A model generated the notes under the pieces. That model saw only the letters and a list, made by a program, of their open reading frames with translations, was not told the DNA's origin and made no database searches. Positions 10,001 through 20,950 of a stretch of 64,000 bases of DNA are shown here, one piece after another. How positions within the stretch are numbered: position 1 is the first letter of the stretch; each line of letters starts with the position of its first letter. Origin of the DNA: Tenodera sinensis (taxonomy: Eukaryota > Arthropoda > Insecta > Mantodea > Mantidae); the NCBI GenBank assembly GCA_030765045.1, contig CM060962.1, forward strand, positions 97,407,912-97,471,911, written 5' to 3'. A program made the position numbers and the translations under genes.

Positions 10001-10708
10001 GTATTTACCGCCGAGCTGTTTGCCATATTTTATTTCCTGCTTTTTATCTCCAGTTCAGGTCCTGGAAGTTTTATTATCTGTTCCGACTCTTTTAGCGCCC
10101 TCCAGGCCCTGCAACAGTTTATCGGCACCTCGGCATTGATTATTAAAATTCAGACGTTGATCTCGCAACTACTGTCTCGCGGATACCAGTTTGTTTTTAC
10201 GTGGATCCCAGGCCATGTGGGCATTCCGGGCAACGAGGCGGCGGATGGGGCTGCAAAGTCTGCATGCCGCCTCCCGGAATACTCCACCCGTGCGCTACCC
10301 TATGTAGATGTGCAGAAATACTTTCGCCGCCATCTATTTACCCACTGGCAGCAATCTTGGGAAGCGTTAGCTGGCACTCAGTTACGGACAATAAAGGACA
10401 CTGTACAACCCTGGCAGACCAGCTGCAGGAATTCCAGGCGTGAGGAAGTGATTTTAACCCGCCTGAGGATAGGCCACACTCGAGCCACGCATGGACATCT
10501 TTTGCGTGGTGATCCGGAGCCTGTCTGTGCGACGTGCAATGTTCCACTCTCCGTCGCACATGTCCTTCTTGATTGTCCGCAATACGGTCATGAGCGTCAG
10601 TCCCTAGGCCTGGGCCTTACACTGTGCTCTGTTTTAGGCAACGACGCAGTAGCTGTCAATACAGCACTGCGGTTTGTTGCCAAGATTGATTTTTGCAAGC
10701 AAGTGTAA
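7022..10708 (+). CDS. Retrotransposon ORF2: APE endonuclease, reverse transcriptase, RNase H
   Basis: A 1228-residue uninterrupted polyprotein. The start ATG sits in ACCATGG, an ideal eukaryotic context. The AP-endonuclease-like domain (1-215) has QWNVNG (5-10), the catalytic Glu34 in QET, GDLNAKH (131-137), Asp183 and SDH (206-208); it nicks the target. The reverse transcriptase (about 430-780) shows PGPDD, Asp577 in FFDLQKAYD, NGVPRGS and the catalytic YVDD at 665-668. The RNase H domain carries Asp965 (FTDGS), Glu998, Asp1022 and Asp1075, a complete active site. A C-terminal CX2CX7HX4C finger spans 1169-1185. All catalytic residues I can check are present, so the enzyme is predicted to be active. 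Several shorter reading frames within this span are shadows. Confidence 0.97.
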   Translation: MEIIQWNVNGFRARVPDIQHLVAQRSPSIVCLQETHLHPNHALHLRGFSAFRHDSAADRRASGGVATLVAHTISATSIPLNTPLQAVAVRVQLQGLSLSICNVYLPPVSVVHENDLRALLAQIPPPFIFLGDLNAKHSSWGSDTDDARGCLVGDVCDMSGLLLLNTGAPTFLSSAYGTYSALDVSFCSPSLVPLIDWSVLSDLFGSDHFPINIHISGFHTIPTRHPHWIISKADWGKFRSLIHLTDDGFTTIDNMVEYFTCSVLLAANSSIPRGSTTPRHLPVPWWSEECRLAVKARKRALRVFSAHPTEENFITFKRVRARARFVLRSAKRTSWVTYVSSISRRTSTQRVWTAVRRMYGKCRRTIIPGLAVQGRSYTHEQDIADALADAFAADSQTQSYHTTFLPVKESAERVVLNFKSDSSEPYNAHFTEAELAHALSLAKDSSPGPDDIHRQMLLHLPPEALTFLLNMYNRIWLQQVFPSSWREGTVIPIPRPGKDRTLPSSYRPICLTSVVCKTMERMINTRLVWWLETNNLLSNVQCGFRRHRSSVDNLTRMEAYIQNAFLMKQHVVGVFFDLQKAYDTTWRYGILRSLHDYGLRGHLALFVLNFLQLRRFRVRIGHTLSQERIQENGVPRGSILSVTLFAVAINGIASVVRRGIPMSLYVDDFAIYYRSHSLEHIERQLQLAITSIAEWAFRTGFQFSPTKTQCVHFHRLRGVHPAPDLYLRGTRLPFVPHLKFLGLHLDTKLTWEHHIRYLRASCDRSLRVLRVLSGVSWGGDRTVMLRLYRSLVRSKLDYGCFIYGSASASKLRLLDTIHHTGIRLATGAFRTSRVDCLYADSGEPPLSARRSLLLCSYVARLAAHPGHPSFPPVLRPDLVYRYTRNTTISRPSGIRFRELLTAHDLRLPAVERHSHGRYPPWQLQRARFDLELSSCAKLATPHSVFHQLFTAVLGRYRTHTPVFTDGSRMGSATGSAFVYHGDVRKYRLPDASSVFTAELFAIFYFLLFISSSGPGSFIICSDSFSALQALQQFIGTSALIIKIQTLISQLLSRGYQFVFTWIPGHVGIPGNEAADGAAKSACRLPEYSTRALPYVDVQKYFRRHLFTHWQQSWEALAGTQLRTIKDTVQPWQTSCRNSRREEVILTRLRIGHTRATHGHLLRGDPEPVCATCNVPLSVAHVLLDCPQYGHERQSLGLGLTLCSVLGNDAVAVNTALRFVAKIDFCKQV

Positions 10709-11009
10709 GGTGCTTTTATATTGGCGGATATTGACTTTTAGTTGTTTTTACTTTGGATGTTATTCTGGTTTTTACCTTTTAAAGATTTTATCAGTTTTAA
10801 GTTTTATAAGTCTACGTTTTTACCAGTTGTTTAACTTTTAACTGTTTTAGCTCTCGGTTTTAGACTTTTTAACCTTTTTTAAGTTATTTTAACTTTCACC
10901 TTTTAGCTTTTTAGGGTGAGGTTTTATTGTTGGCTTGTTTTATTCTGTGAACTTAGGGCCCTAATGACCTAGTTGTCGATGGGCCCTTAAACAATACTCA
11001 CTCACTCAC
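10709..11009 (+). other. 3' UTR and ACTC-repeat terminus of the retrotransposon
   Basis: From about 10730 to 10920 the sequence is a T-rich tract built from many TTTTA-like units. Then come TAATGACCTAGTTG (10962-10975), GCCCTTAAAC (10983-10992) and a terminal run of about three ACTC units in place of a poly-A tail. The I factor of Drosophila likewise ends in short tandem repeats. The TGACC-TAGTTG-GCCCTTAAA signature is shared with a decayed relative at 53721, suggesting it is the 3' RNA site recognised by the reverse transcriptase. Confidence 0.85.
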
Positions 11010-11021
11010 TCCCCACATCCA

Positions 11022-12586
11022 ATGCACTATTCAAATGGAAAAAATTACAAAAAAAAAAAAAAGCTCTTGATTGAAATACCTTATATTTAAAATCTTTACA
11101 AATATATCTTGAATTTTCTGAGAATAGCCTACGAAGTCCACTTCAGTTGTAAGAAGTTTGTATAATCTTGTACAACGCGTAAACCGTAATAGATAAACAA
11201 ATACTTGATGCACAACTAATTCAGATTCCTTTAATGCACCTAATGTATCTAAATTAACCTTTGCTCTACCATCAGTCGCTTCCGATATATCCGTTACTAT
11301 TAATTTGAATGTTTCAATTCTTCTTTCAATTTTTGAAGTGATGTTGCACTTCGGATATTTCTCACGATGTGATGGAAGCGGCGCGGAATTACAAGGTCAG
11401 CGTACAGCGACTCAAACTTAAATATCCGGCTGGGGAGTGAACTATTTGTGCAGCCTTAGAATCTGACTTTATTTAAACAAAACATCTTGTATCTCTCTAC
11501 GTGTAACCATGTCCTGTGTTTATAATGCAATAGAATAGTGTACTACTTAGTAACAATAATAACACTGATATCATCATCATCGTCGTCGTCATCATCATTA
11601 TCAACACTAAACTGATAGCTTACCTGGTACTACAGCTAAATTCATAACTCAAAATAAATGCCACGTTAATCTGTAAATGCTGTAAAATTGCCATCAAAGG
11701 ATATCCTCACTTTAATTAATTATGTTTACTTCATTTGTCCTCACAAACCTAAATATAATTTCTAAACAATGTTGAAAGATGGATTGCATAAAACAAGGTA
11801 AAGTAGGGCTATTGTTCACATAATTTAGACCTTGTCTAACGTTGGCGGTCGTTACAAAATAAAATCGTATATCCTACGAATACAACTTTCGTTAAAATCA
11901 TCTATTTTTTGTAACTGTAGCTTATGTGTATTTCTTTCCTTTCTTGGTGTCCGCAATATTCCTTATGCACATTCAACGATCCAAACGGAACCAATTACTT
12001 AGCAATGTTATTCACAAATACAGTTTGTTAAAAACATTCAAACAATTCGCTTCTCATCGTGTTTTGATGGCTTACCTTTAGAGTGCTCCACAATTAAACC
12101 TTTATTGTCACTCACCAAGCTAACAGCACTTGAAGAGACTGTCATGTTTATTGCTCATTTGACTGCTCATTGCAATATTATGAATGCAGAAAAAGGACTG
12201 AGCAACATCTTGCAGAATTGAACGGATGCTGAAGGCTACTTTATGTTCACTGTGCTATTATTTACTATTTCGTATTAATAAAAAATTCGAACTATATTTG
12301 AGTAACAAACTTGTTGAAAATCCACAGATAATCGCGCATATTTAAAGTATTATATGTTACTTTGTGTTCTGGTTTACCGGACATCAGAGGCTAGCTAATG
12401 ACCCCGTGTGTTTACATCAACTTTGGTTCTAAGAGTGGAGCGACAATAGTGCTGTACTGCAGGCCTCTGACGAGAAAACTTCTGCGGAGTGTTCTGCTCT
12501 CTGGAGGAGTGAATAGTACCATATGACAGCTTACGATGAGCTAATAAATAGATCTAAAACCTGCAACAAATACTTACAGAGGGAGC
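11022..12586. other. Anonymous AT-rich DNA
   Basis: Contains an A tract near 11049-11062 and a small ATC/GTC cluster at 11572-11605. No gene or recognisable mobile element was found. Confidence 0.6.
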
Positions 12587-13140
12587 CAATGAACTAAGAA
12601 CCGGCAGCACATGAGTCGACGCTGCTACTACAATCAAGGTCACGCTACTGACTCGGCTTTGCTCTGCTCTAGCTCTGCAATATTGAGTTGACAGTGATAT
12701 TGCATGGTTCTGTTATTACGAATTATTCATTATTTTGTCCCTTACCTAGCTACACAGTATATTATGGGTCAGTATATGTTTTGTACTCCACAACGTGTAG
12801 TTATTGATAATTCGTATGTGTTAGTTCAGTCTTCTCGTCAAGTGAAAATACGAATTGCAGAATGATTTATAGATGTAAAATTTCAAAGCCTACAACAATC
12901 CATAAACTTCACAATAAAGTTCAGGTCTCAAGAATTGTTCAGCCTAAGGAACCTGAAAGACAACGTAGGGTTCTTGCCAAAAGAACATTGGGCAACATCG
13001 CGTTAGTAAATAAAACCCTTAAAAGTAGTTTGAGAAATGCTGTAAGGTTGCATCCACGTCATTCTACGATAGACAAGACGGCAACGAGCGCCGATAACGC
13101 GAACGGAAGGTACAGCGTGCTGCCGGTTCTTAGGTCATTG
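12587..13140. mobile_element. TIR-bounded non-autonomous DNA element (MITE-like)
   Basis: A 24-bp terminal inverted repeat beginning CAATGA and containing CTAAGAACCGGCAGCAC lies at 12587-12610. Its reverse complement lies at 13117-13140 with a single mismatch. The enclosed 554 bp shows no transposase. An unassigned 107-codon frame (12862-13185) begins inside and crosses the right repeat, so it is unlikely to be a gene. No target duplication is obvious immediately outside, so superfamily is undetermined. Confidence 0.72.
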
Positions 13141-13185
13141 CCTCTCCTGGTACATCCCACAAATTCAGTATCCCAGCACTGCTAG

Positions 13186-16100
13186 AAAAAGGTCGTCGTA
13201 TGTTTTATAATAGGCGTAAGCCTTGTCGATATGTTGAAATTCTAGCCGTAATCTTTCTCAAATAACGCTAGAGTTGTTGATCAGAGGAACATGGTACACA
13301 AGAGTGTGTTTTGTTTACATCTGACACATTACAAAGGAGGTTCACAATCGGAGGCTCTTTACATGACGTTGCAGAGCAACTCCTTGCACCTATCTTCAAA
13401 GTGTTTATTTTGGTAGTACCCTTCTACTCTATAACTTTATACACGATTTCCCCCCACAATACTACGTTATTCGTGGCAGGGACTTAGTTTCTTTTTCTGT
13501 AGTATAGCTGTTGTGCATTTATAGTTAGTGTCATAGTTACTATATTTTTTGTAGATGAAATATAGAAGCAGAAAATAATATATCTTATCTCCTGTCATAT
13601 AGCAACAACGTCGTTTGGACCTGTTGACCATCACGAGTCCTACAAATATGAAACCCAGCAACAAGAAGCTGCGAGTGGTGGTGATAATGTGTCGAATTCA
13701 TCCTGGTGAATCTCCAACCTCTTACGTCTGTCAAGGTAAGCTGACTGTGCACTAAACTAATTGTTAACTATTGGTTATATCGATATTATACACATATTTT
13801 GTGCTTGGATTTCTATTTTACTGACCGTGTTCTTGTTTACATGTTGGAAAAGTGTTTATAAACTTCTGTAAGAGTCATATTCTGAGTAAGCCTGTCTCCT
13901 CTTGATAGCTATATTATATTGAAATACACATCTTGAAGTGGGAATGTATAAATTAAAATGTTCCTATAATAGTTTGTTGTTATGATTTTCTGCGGTTTAA
14001 GGCTATAGTTCATTTAAAGGTACTTTCAGACACTTTAAAATATTCTGTATTGTCTTCGTTAAAATTTTTTATAATACTTCACAGTTTCATAGGTCTTCCA
14101 TATTCATTCAGACAATGTTAATGCTCATAAAGGCGGAGAATTGGAAATTACTAGAAACTCCCTTTAGTTTAGGCGTAACTTAATTGATTATTCAACATAA
14201 AAAATCCAAATTTAACATCCTAGGACATGATATGAAGAACACTATTACGGGGTGCGTGAAATTGCTATAACATTGTAACTGTTTTAAGGTAAGTGTTTAT
14301 ATTATGTTAGTTAATATTTATGTTATTCATTATGTTAGCTATAATATTTATGTTAAGGAATTTATGTATAAATATTGTAATATTACGAAATGTTGCTGAA
14401 ATAAGATAAAGAGGAGAGATAAAGTTTTATTTCCGTTCTAGTGATCATCTTACCTGTTTATGCTCAATCAGCCATGAAAGGTATGCTTCGTCTTATAATC
14501 ATTTTACATTAACTAAGAACACCGCAATACTCACCGTGTCTCGCTACCCCTCCTACCGTCACGTCAACTTCATGTAGGAAACAACGAAATTCAGCATACA
14601 GCTAACAACTTTGAAAGGAGACCAACGATGGTATCGAAATCCGAAATCCTCTTAAACGTATATTTTATTTCAGAAAAACTAGGACCTCTATTTAGTAACT
14701 TATTCTCCAGTAGGTAAGTGCTATTTTCATCTGAAAATTATCAACAAAAGCAAAATTGACTACACGCATTTACACAAAGAAAAATGTGAATAAGAATATA
14801 ATTCAGTGAACAAGTTATCGCCTTTGCGGCACTTTATAAAATGAATATCAAGTGTCAAAAAAATAGTGCTGCCGTCCCGTCACTAAAAAACAAAAATTTT
14901 CACTAACCAAGAAGTTTAAACCTAAGAAGGCCACAACTAGAAGGAAACACAGAAGGAAAACAGTTTATCCTGTGTTTAGGAAATAGAAAGTATGCTAGAA
15001 TAGAAAGTATGTTAGTTTTATATTTCTGTATCCCGTACATACATTACAGAGTGTTCCGGGATCGTGAATTCTAAACGGTGCTTAACATATACATAAGCTT
15101 AGGGTTTTGTATTAAACAGAAGACAGGCGAAGTTATGCACTATAAACTTCTTTCTATATGAATTATAGCCGAGTTTTGTATTACTAATGAAACACTGATT
15201 AAATTAATTGCATTCCTATTCTACACTACTATTTGGAACAAAATAAGTCTCAAGGTCAATGATAGTTCAGAGGAAAACCGAGGGTAACCTTAAAAAGCAG
15301 AGAGAGGCACATGATTGTGCAGTGTTTCGCGATGCCTAAAGAAGAAAACCCAAAGTGGAATCACTGAATTAATACATTATGAAATTAAATCTACAACACA
15401 TAGATTGCAATATGTTATTAACCCTCTAATACATAGTTACTATTTGGCAGCAAACAGCTGTAATTAAAGTTTCTTCTTCTTTTTCAAAAATCAAACTACA
15501 TGCAATGGTAGTCTAATGTAACCCCGTCATCATTTACGTGTACCATCTCACTGGTTATTTTACATGGGTCCTCCCCATCCTGTATTACAACCGTTGTTGC
15601 AGTCGTTGGGTTAAAACTCACAACGTTTTCCTTTGAATGGATGGTCAGTCTATTTCGTCTGGCCCTTAAAAACCATTTCTATTCGAATTCCTTAAGATGC
15701 CTGTCACAGGGATACCTAAACTTAGCTCAGAAATTAGAATAATAGTGGCATGTGTAGCAAAATAATTCATGCAATAGAGAGTTAATTGCCAAGAAATTAG
15801 CGCTGCTGCAGTTGCACAACTTATGTGTAGGCATGTAGTGCCAAATACGTCAGGTCCCCATTATTGTCTACAGCAGGATCGTTCTTGTCTGAGTTAGAGC
15901 ATAAGAGAACTTTATCAGAATATGTACGGAGTTGATGAGTTTTGGTTTCCCCTGGTGTTACATTTTGCACGGCGGGCTCTTCATAAGCCACCCTCTTACA
16001 CACCCCTAAAGTGGTAGTGCTTCAACATCAAAGCCGACTGCTGTTCTAAGGACTGTTGACCACTCTCCTCTTTCTCTACATAACAAGGGAACATCTTCAA

Positions 16101-16372
16101 TACCCGTATCTTTCAAAGGAAAAGGAGCTCGTTTTGTGCTTTTTGCGCTGTTTACATGCATTTTTTTAAGTTCTGGGGGGAAGCAACAATTATTAAAGAC
16201 TCTTCATAAAATGAAATACTGTCTGTTAAGGGTGGGAAAAATATTGTCTATTCATACCTTCAATCGGTAGCATGTATAGATTTCTGTGTAGTAGATATTT
16301 GATTTGCAAACGTTAAAATACTGCCAGAAATGCAGGAAAGGTTAACCTATATTGAATAAATGTCGTCCTTTG
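13186..16372. other. Anonymous AT-rich DNA
   Basis: No gene found. There is a local run of imperfect TTATGTTAG-type repeats at about 14290-14360, and several short frames without recognisable protein character. Confidence 0.55.
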
Positions 16373-16560
16373 TGGTCTAGCGCTAACATGCTAGCCTCTA
16401 GTTCCTGAGGTCACGAATTCAAATCCGATCAAAGGCGATATACATATGCGTAAAAATCCATTGCGTGGCTTCCTTCGGGAGGGAAGTAAAGCCAATGGTT
16501 CCGTATCGCACACACGCGACAGGTAAGAAGAGGACCTCAAATCTGATAAAGAGATAGCTG
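16373..16560 (+). mobile_element. tRNA-derived SINE, family C, copy 2
   Basis: An A-box-like TTTGTGGTCTAGCG start is followed by a B-box-like GAATTCAAATCCG and a body with CTTCGGGAGGGAAGTAAAGC. That last phrase is shared with 185-345 on the other strand. Target duplications were not identified. Confidence 0.6.
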
Positions 16561-16841
16561 AGCAAAATTAAGTGGTCTTTCACGTCCAACATACAATAGG
16601 ACTCTGCAAATCATAGCAGTTAAACAAAAACTCAATTTATTTCAATATTGTACAAAGGTATCATTAATTACTTATAATTTATTTACTATTAAAATAAGTC
16701 TAAATAACAATGCCAAATTAAGAAACTACTCTAAGACGTGTGTAACTGATTGGTGCTATTACAATTTAAGAATTGTAATTTAGATTTTTTTAAAATTATT
16801 TTAGCCGAAATTTGTAATTTTGTGTGTATTCATGATTCACA

Positions 16842-16858
16842 CATACACACACACATAA

Positions 16859-16936
<78 letters not shown>
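16842..16936 (+). repeat. CA/CT dinucleotide repeats
   Basis: Short CA runs alternate with (CT)n, ending in about 19 uninterrupted CT units up to 16935. Confidence 0.95.
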
Positions 16937-18581
<1,645 letters not shown>

Positions 18582-18740
18582 CCAGAAAAGCGCGTGTAGG
18601 TGCAGCATGTTATATAAATGGGATTTTGGCAACTATAAAATGTAGAACAACCCATTTAGTATACATCAATGGATGTGGAAAAGAATGGAAATTGCAACAG
18701 TGAAAAAAAAAATAGATTTTTTTTTTCCCCTCATAAGCTA

Positions 18741-18741
<1 letters not shown>

Positions 18742-18790
<49 letters not shown>
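18742..18790 (+). repeat. AT dinucleotide repeat
   Basis: About 24 uninterrupted TA units. Confidence 0.97.
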
Positions 18791-18792
<2 letters not shown>

Positions 18793-19406
18793 ATTTTCCA
18801 TTTATACTTAACCTTACGCGAGTAATATCAAGAGTCGATATACTGCAGGCCTGATTTATTCTAAGACTTATGGGTGCCGCAAATGCCCCTTCATCAACGT
18901 TAAAATTGACACATGTTGTGTTATGCTGAGTTGCAATTGCTAGTGGTTTTTCCCTTGCTTTTTAACATCCAAAACTTCAATAGGAGGCATCCTATCTAAC
19001 GAATGTATAATAATCTTGTCTGAAGTTGTATAAGACCTTTTTGTTCAAAGTTGCATTGTTCTAAGTTCGACAGTTCCTGTAGGCATAGGAAGTGCACAGC
19101 CAAGATCACACTTTTGAGATGAATACACTCAAGCGATGCGTAAAACAGCTCATCAAATGTTTTCGCAAATCACAATTTTGCATTTACTTGGTGTAAGCAA
19201 ACCATCGCCAGTTAGTCTTTCAGTACCTACAGAGAAAGGGAAAGGAGTTTCTCTAATACAAAGCGTCAATTTTATAGTATTTTTTGTTGTAAAAAAGGAA
19301 TGGCTACGCATTGAACTTCAGGCATGCTTTATATGTTTCATTATTCTTTATTAAAATTGTTGGTTTAAAATATTAATCTATGTTTGTAGAATTATTTACC
19401 TTATTA
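18791..19406. other. Anonymous DNA left of the hAT element
   Basis: No gene or repeat recognised. Confidence 0.5.
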
Positions 19407-20783
19407 CAGGCATCGGCAAACATGTACTCAATGAGGCCTCGCAACTATGACGTGTCAGGGGCAGTGCTTACTCTGTCTCCCCCTCCCTCGCAGCCTTAAC
19501 TGGCACTGCATACACACCGATCACGGGCGGACTGTCCTGTCGTATTTACCTGCACTTCTAAACATGTCTGTCAAAGTGTAATTTAATACTAAGACTTAAA
19601 GATATTTTTTTTATTTATAACGTTGAAGGATATTAGTTTATTTAACTTAAAGTCTTAGTATATTCGTAGAATTAAAATGCATCTAATTATTCCTGGTCTA
19701 TTAAATTTGATATCTAGAATAGCACTTTGATTATTGCTTCTCCCATCATGTATGGAACGTAAGGTGTTTGTTGTGCTCTAAAGTTCAAAAAGGCATTCAT
19801 CAATGGAACATCAAGCGGCATTATGATACATGTCATAAGATCACCATACAATTATAGACAAGCATGCATTCATAAATTTACACCATGATTTAAAGTAGCA
19901 TAACACTGACGAAGTGTCCTTTATTCATTTTTTCTCAGGTCTAGATCGGACTAACCAACTGCAACAGCTCAAAGAGCAATATTCAGATGATACACCTAAT
20001 ATTAATTCAAATATTATAACTGATAGACAACTTTACGCCAGCTATACTGTTGCTTTGGAGATTGCTCAGTCACTGAGGTGTTTTAGTGATGGAGATTTTA
20101 TAAAAAAATGCAAGAGTAAAGTTGACAACATAATTTGCCCTGAACAATGTGATATTTTTAGTAATATTGCATTATCACCACGAACCATACAGAGGATACA
20201 TAAAATAGCAGAAATAACAGAAAAAAGTCTACCAACCGAGGTCCATGAATTTATAGCCGTTTCTCTCGCGTTGGATGAAAGCACTGACAACGTTGACACA
20301 GCACAATTGGTAATTTTCATTCGTGGAGTTACTAACAACCTCTCGATACAAGAATATATGCTTGAAGTCATTCCACTTAGGGAACATACAACAGGGACAG
20401 AATTATTTCAAGCATTTAAGAAATGTGTAGAAGAAAAGAAACTGAATCTAAAAAAATCTTGTATCACGATTAACAGATGATAATCTGCGTGCTGCACTGA
20501 GAGTGGCTACTTGTGATATATCACTAGATTTTCATGGTACATTGCAAATAGAAGTGAATTGAAATATATTGCTCAAATATCTTGGCCTACCTAAAGTATC
20601 GTAGACCAAAATATCTGGATTCAAGTATGTGTACTATTCCTTATTGTACTCTGTAGCGAGCGAGTCCAGCACTGACTCTGAACGAAGGTCAATGCCGTCC
20701 CTTGTTCTATATTACGTCATGTGCATTGCGGGTTGCATGTTGAGACGTCATGCTGATACCTCATTGAGTACATGCCTTCCCTA
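19407..20783 (+). mobile_element. Internally deleted hAT-superfamily DNA transposon
   Basis: The left end CAGGCATCGGCAAA (19407-19420) leads into CATGTACTCAATGAGG (19421-19436). The exact 16-bp reverse complement of the latter lies at 20759-20774, and the right end reads CCTTCCCTA outward. CAGG...CGGC ends are typical of hAT elements. Flanking octamers CCTTATTA and TCACATTA agree at 5 of 8 positions, compatible with a decayed 8-bp duplication. The two inner portions of the TIR are perfect while the outermost bases differ by a 5-bp indel. Confidence 0.82.
19939..20562 (+). pseudogene. hAT transposase remnant (ZBED/GTF2IRD2-like), core deleted
   Basis: The translated sequence resembles domesticated and insect hAT transposases of the GTF2IRD2/ZBED type. 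It has an N-terminal segment with SYTVALEIAQSLRCFSDGDF, then LALDESTD, which holds the first catalytic Asp, then the TAQLVIFIRG stretch. After about residue 180 it jumps, with a frame change near 20465, to a segment (LTDDNLRAALRVATCD) that matches the extreme C-terminus of the family. The region with the remaining catalytic residues and the dimerisation domain is missing, so the enzyme is dead. There is no ATG at the start; a pyrimidine-rich tract ending in CAG at 19938 could be an old splice acceptor. Sits inside the TIRs at 19407-20783. Confidence 0.8.
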
Positions 20784-20950
20784 TCACATTAAAACTAAAA
20801 TCTAGATTGTTTATTAGAATTGTGTTGTACCTTTTGTCATTCACATTATTACCTTTTCTTATTTATCAGTGTCCGATTCTTCTGTTATAGTTATCCGTTT
20901 AAATTCGTTTTCAGCTGACTTTCCATGTACACTGGAAATACGTACGTAAA

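Larger units (their letters stand above)
4863..11021 (+). mobile_element. Full-length I-group non-LTR retrotransposon with 12-bp target duplication
   Basis: The body runs 4875-11009 (6135 bp) and is flanked by TCCCCACATCCA at 4863-4874 and 11010-11021. Order of parts: HDV-like ribozyme fold, GC-rich 5' UTR, ORF1, 12-nt spacer, ORF2, T-rich 3' UTR, and a 3' end of ACTC repeats. Such elements copy themselves by target-primed reverse transcription. The APE endonuclease, RT and RNase H order in ORF2 places it in the I group (which includes I, Nimb, Outcast, Loa and Ingi lineages); R1 and Jockey elements usually lack the RNase H. Both frames are open and the TSD is perfect, so the insertion is recent. 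Base composition is clearly more GC-rich than the flanks. Without a database I cannot name the family. Confidence 0.95.

Noticed and set aside
12862..13185. 107-codon plus-strand gene
   Set aside because: The frame crosses the right terminal repeat of a TIR-bounded element and has no recognisable domain or conserved composition.
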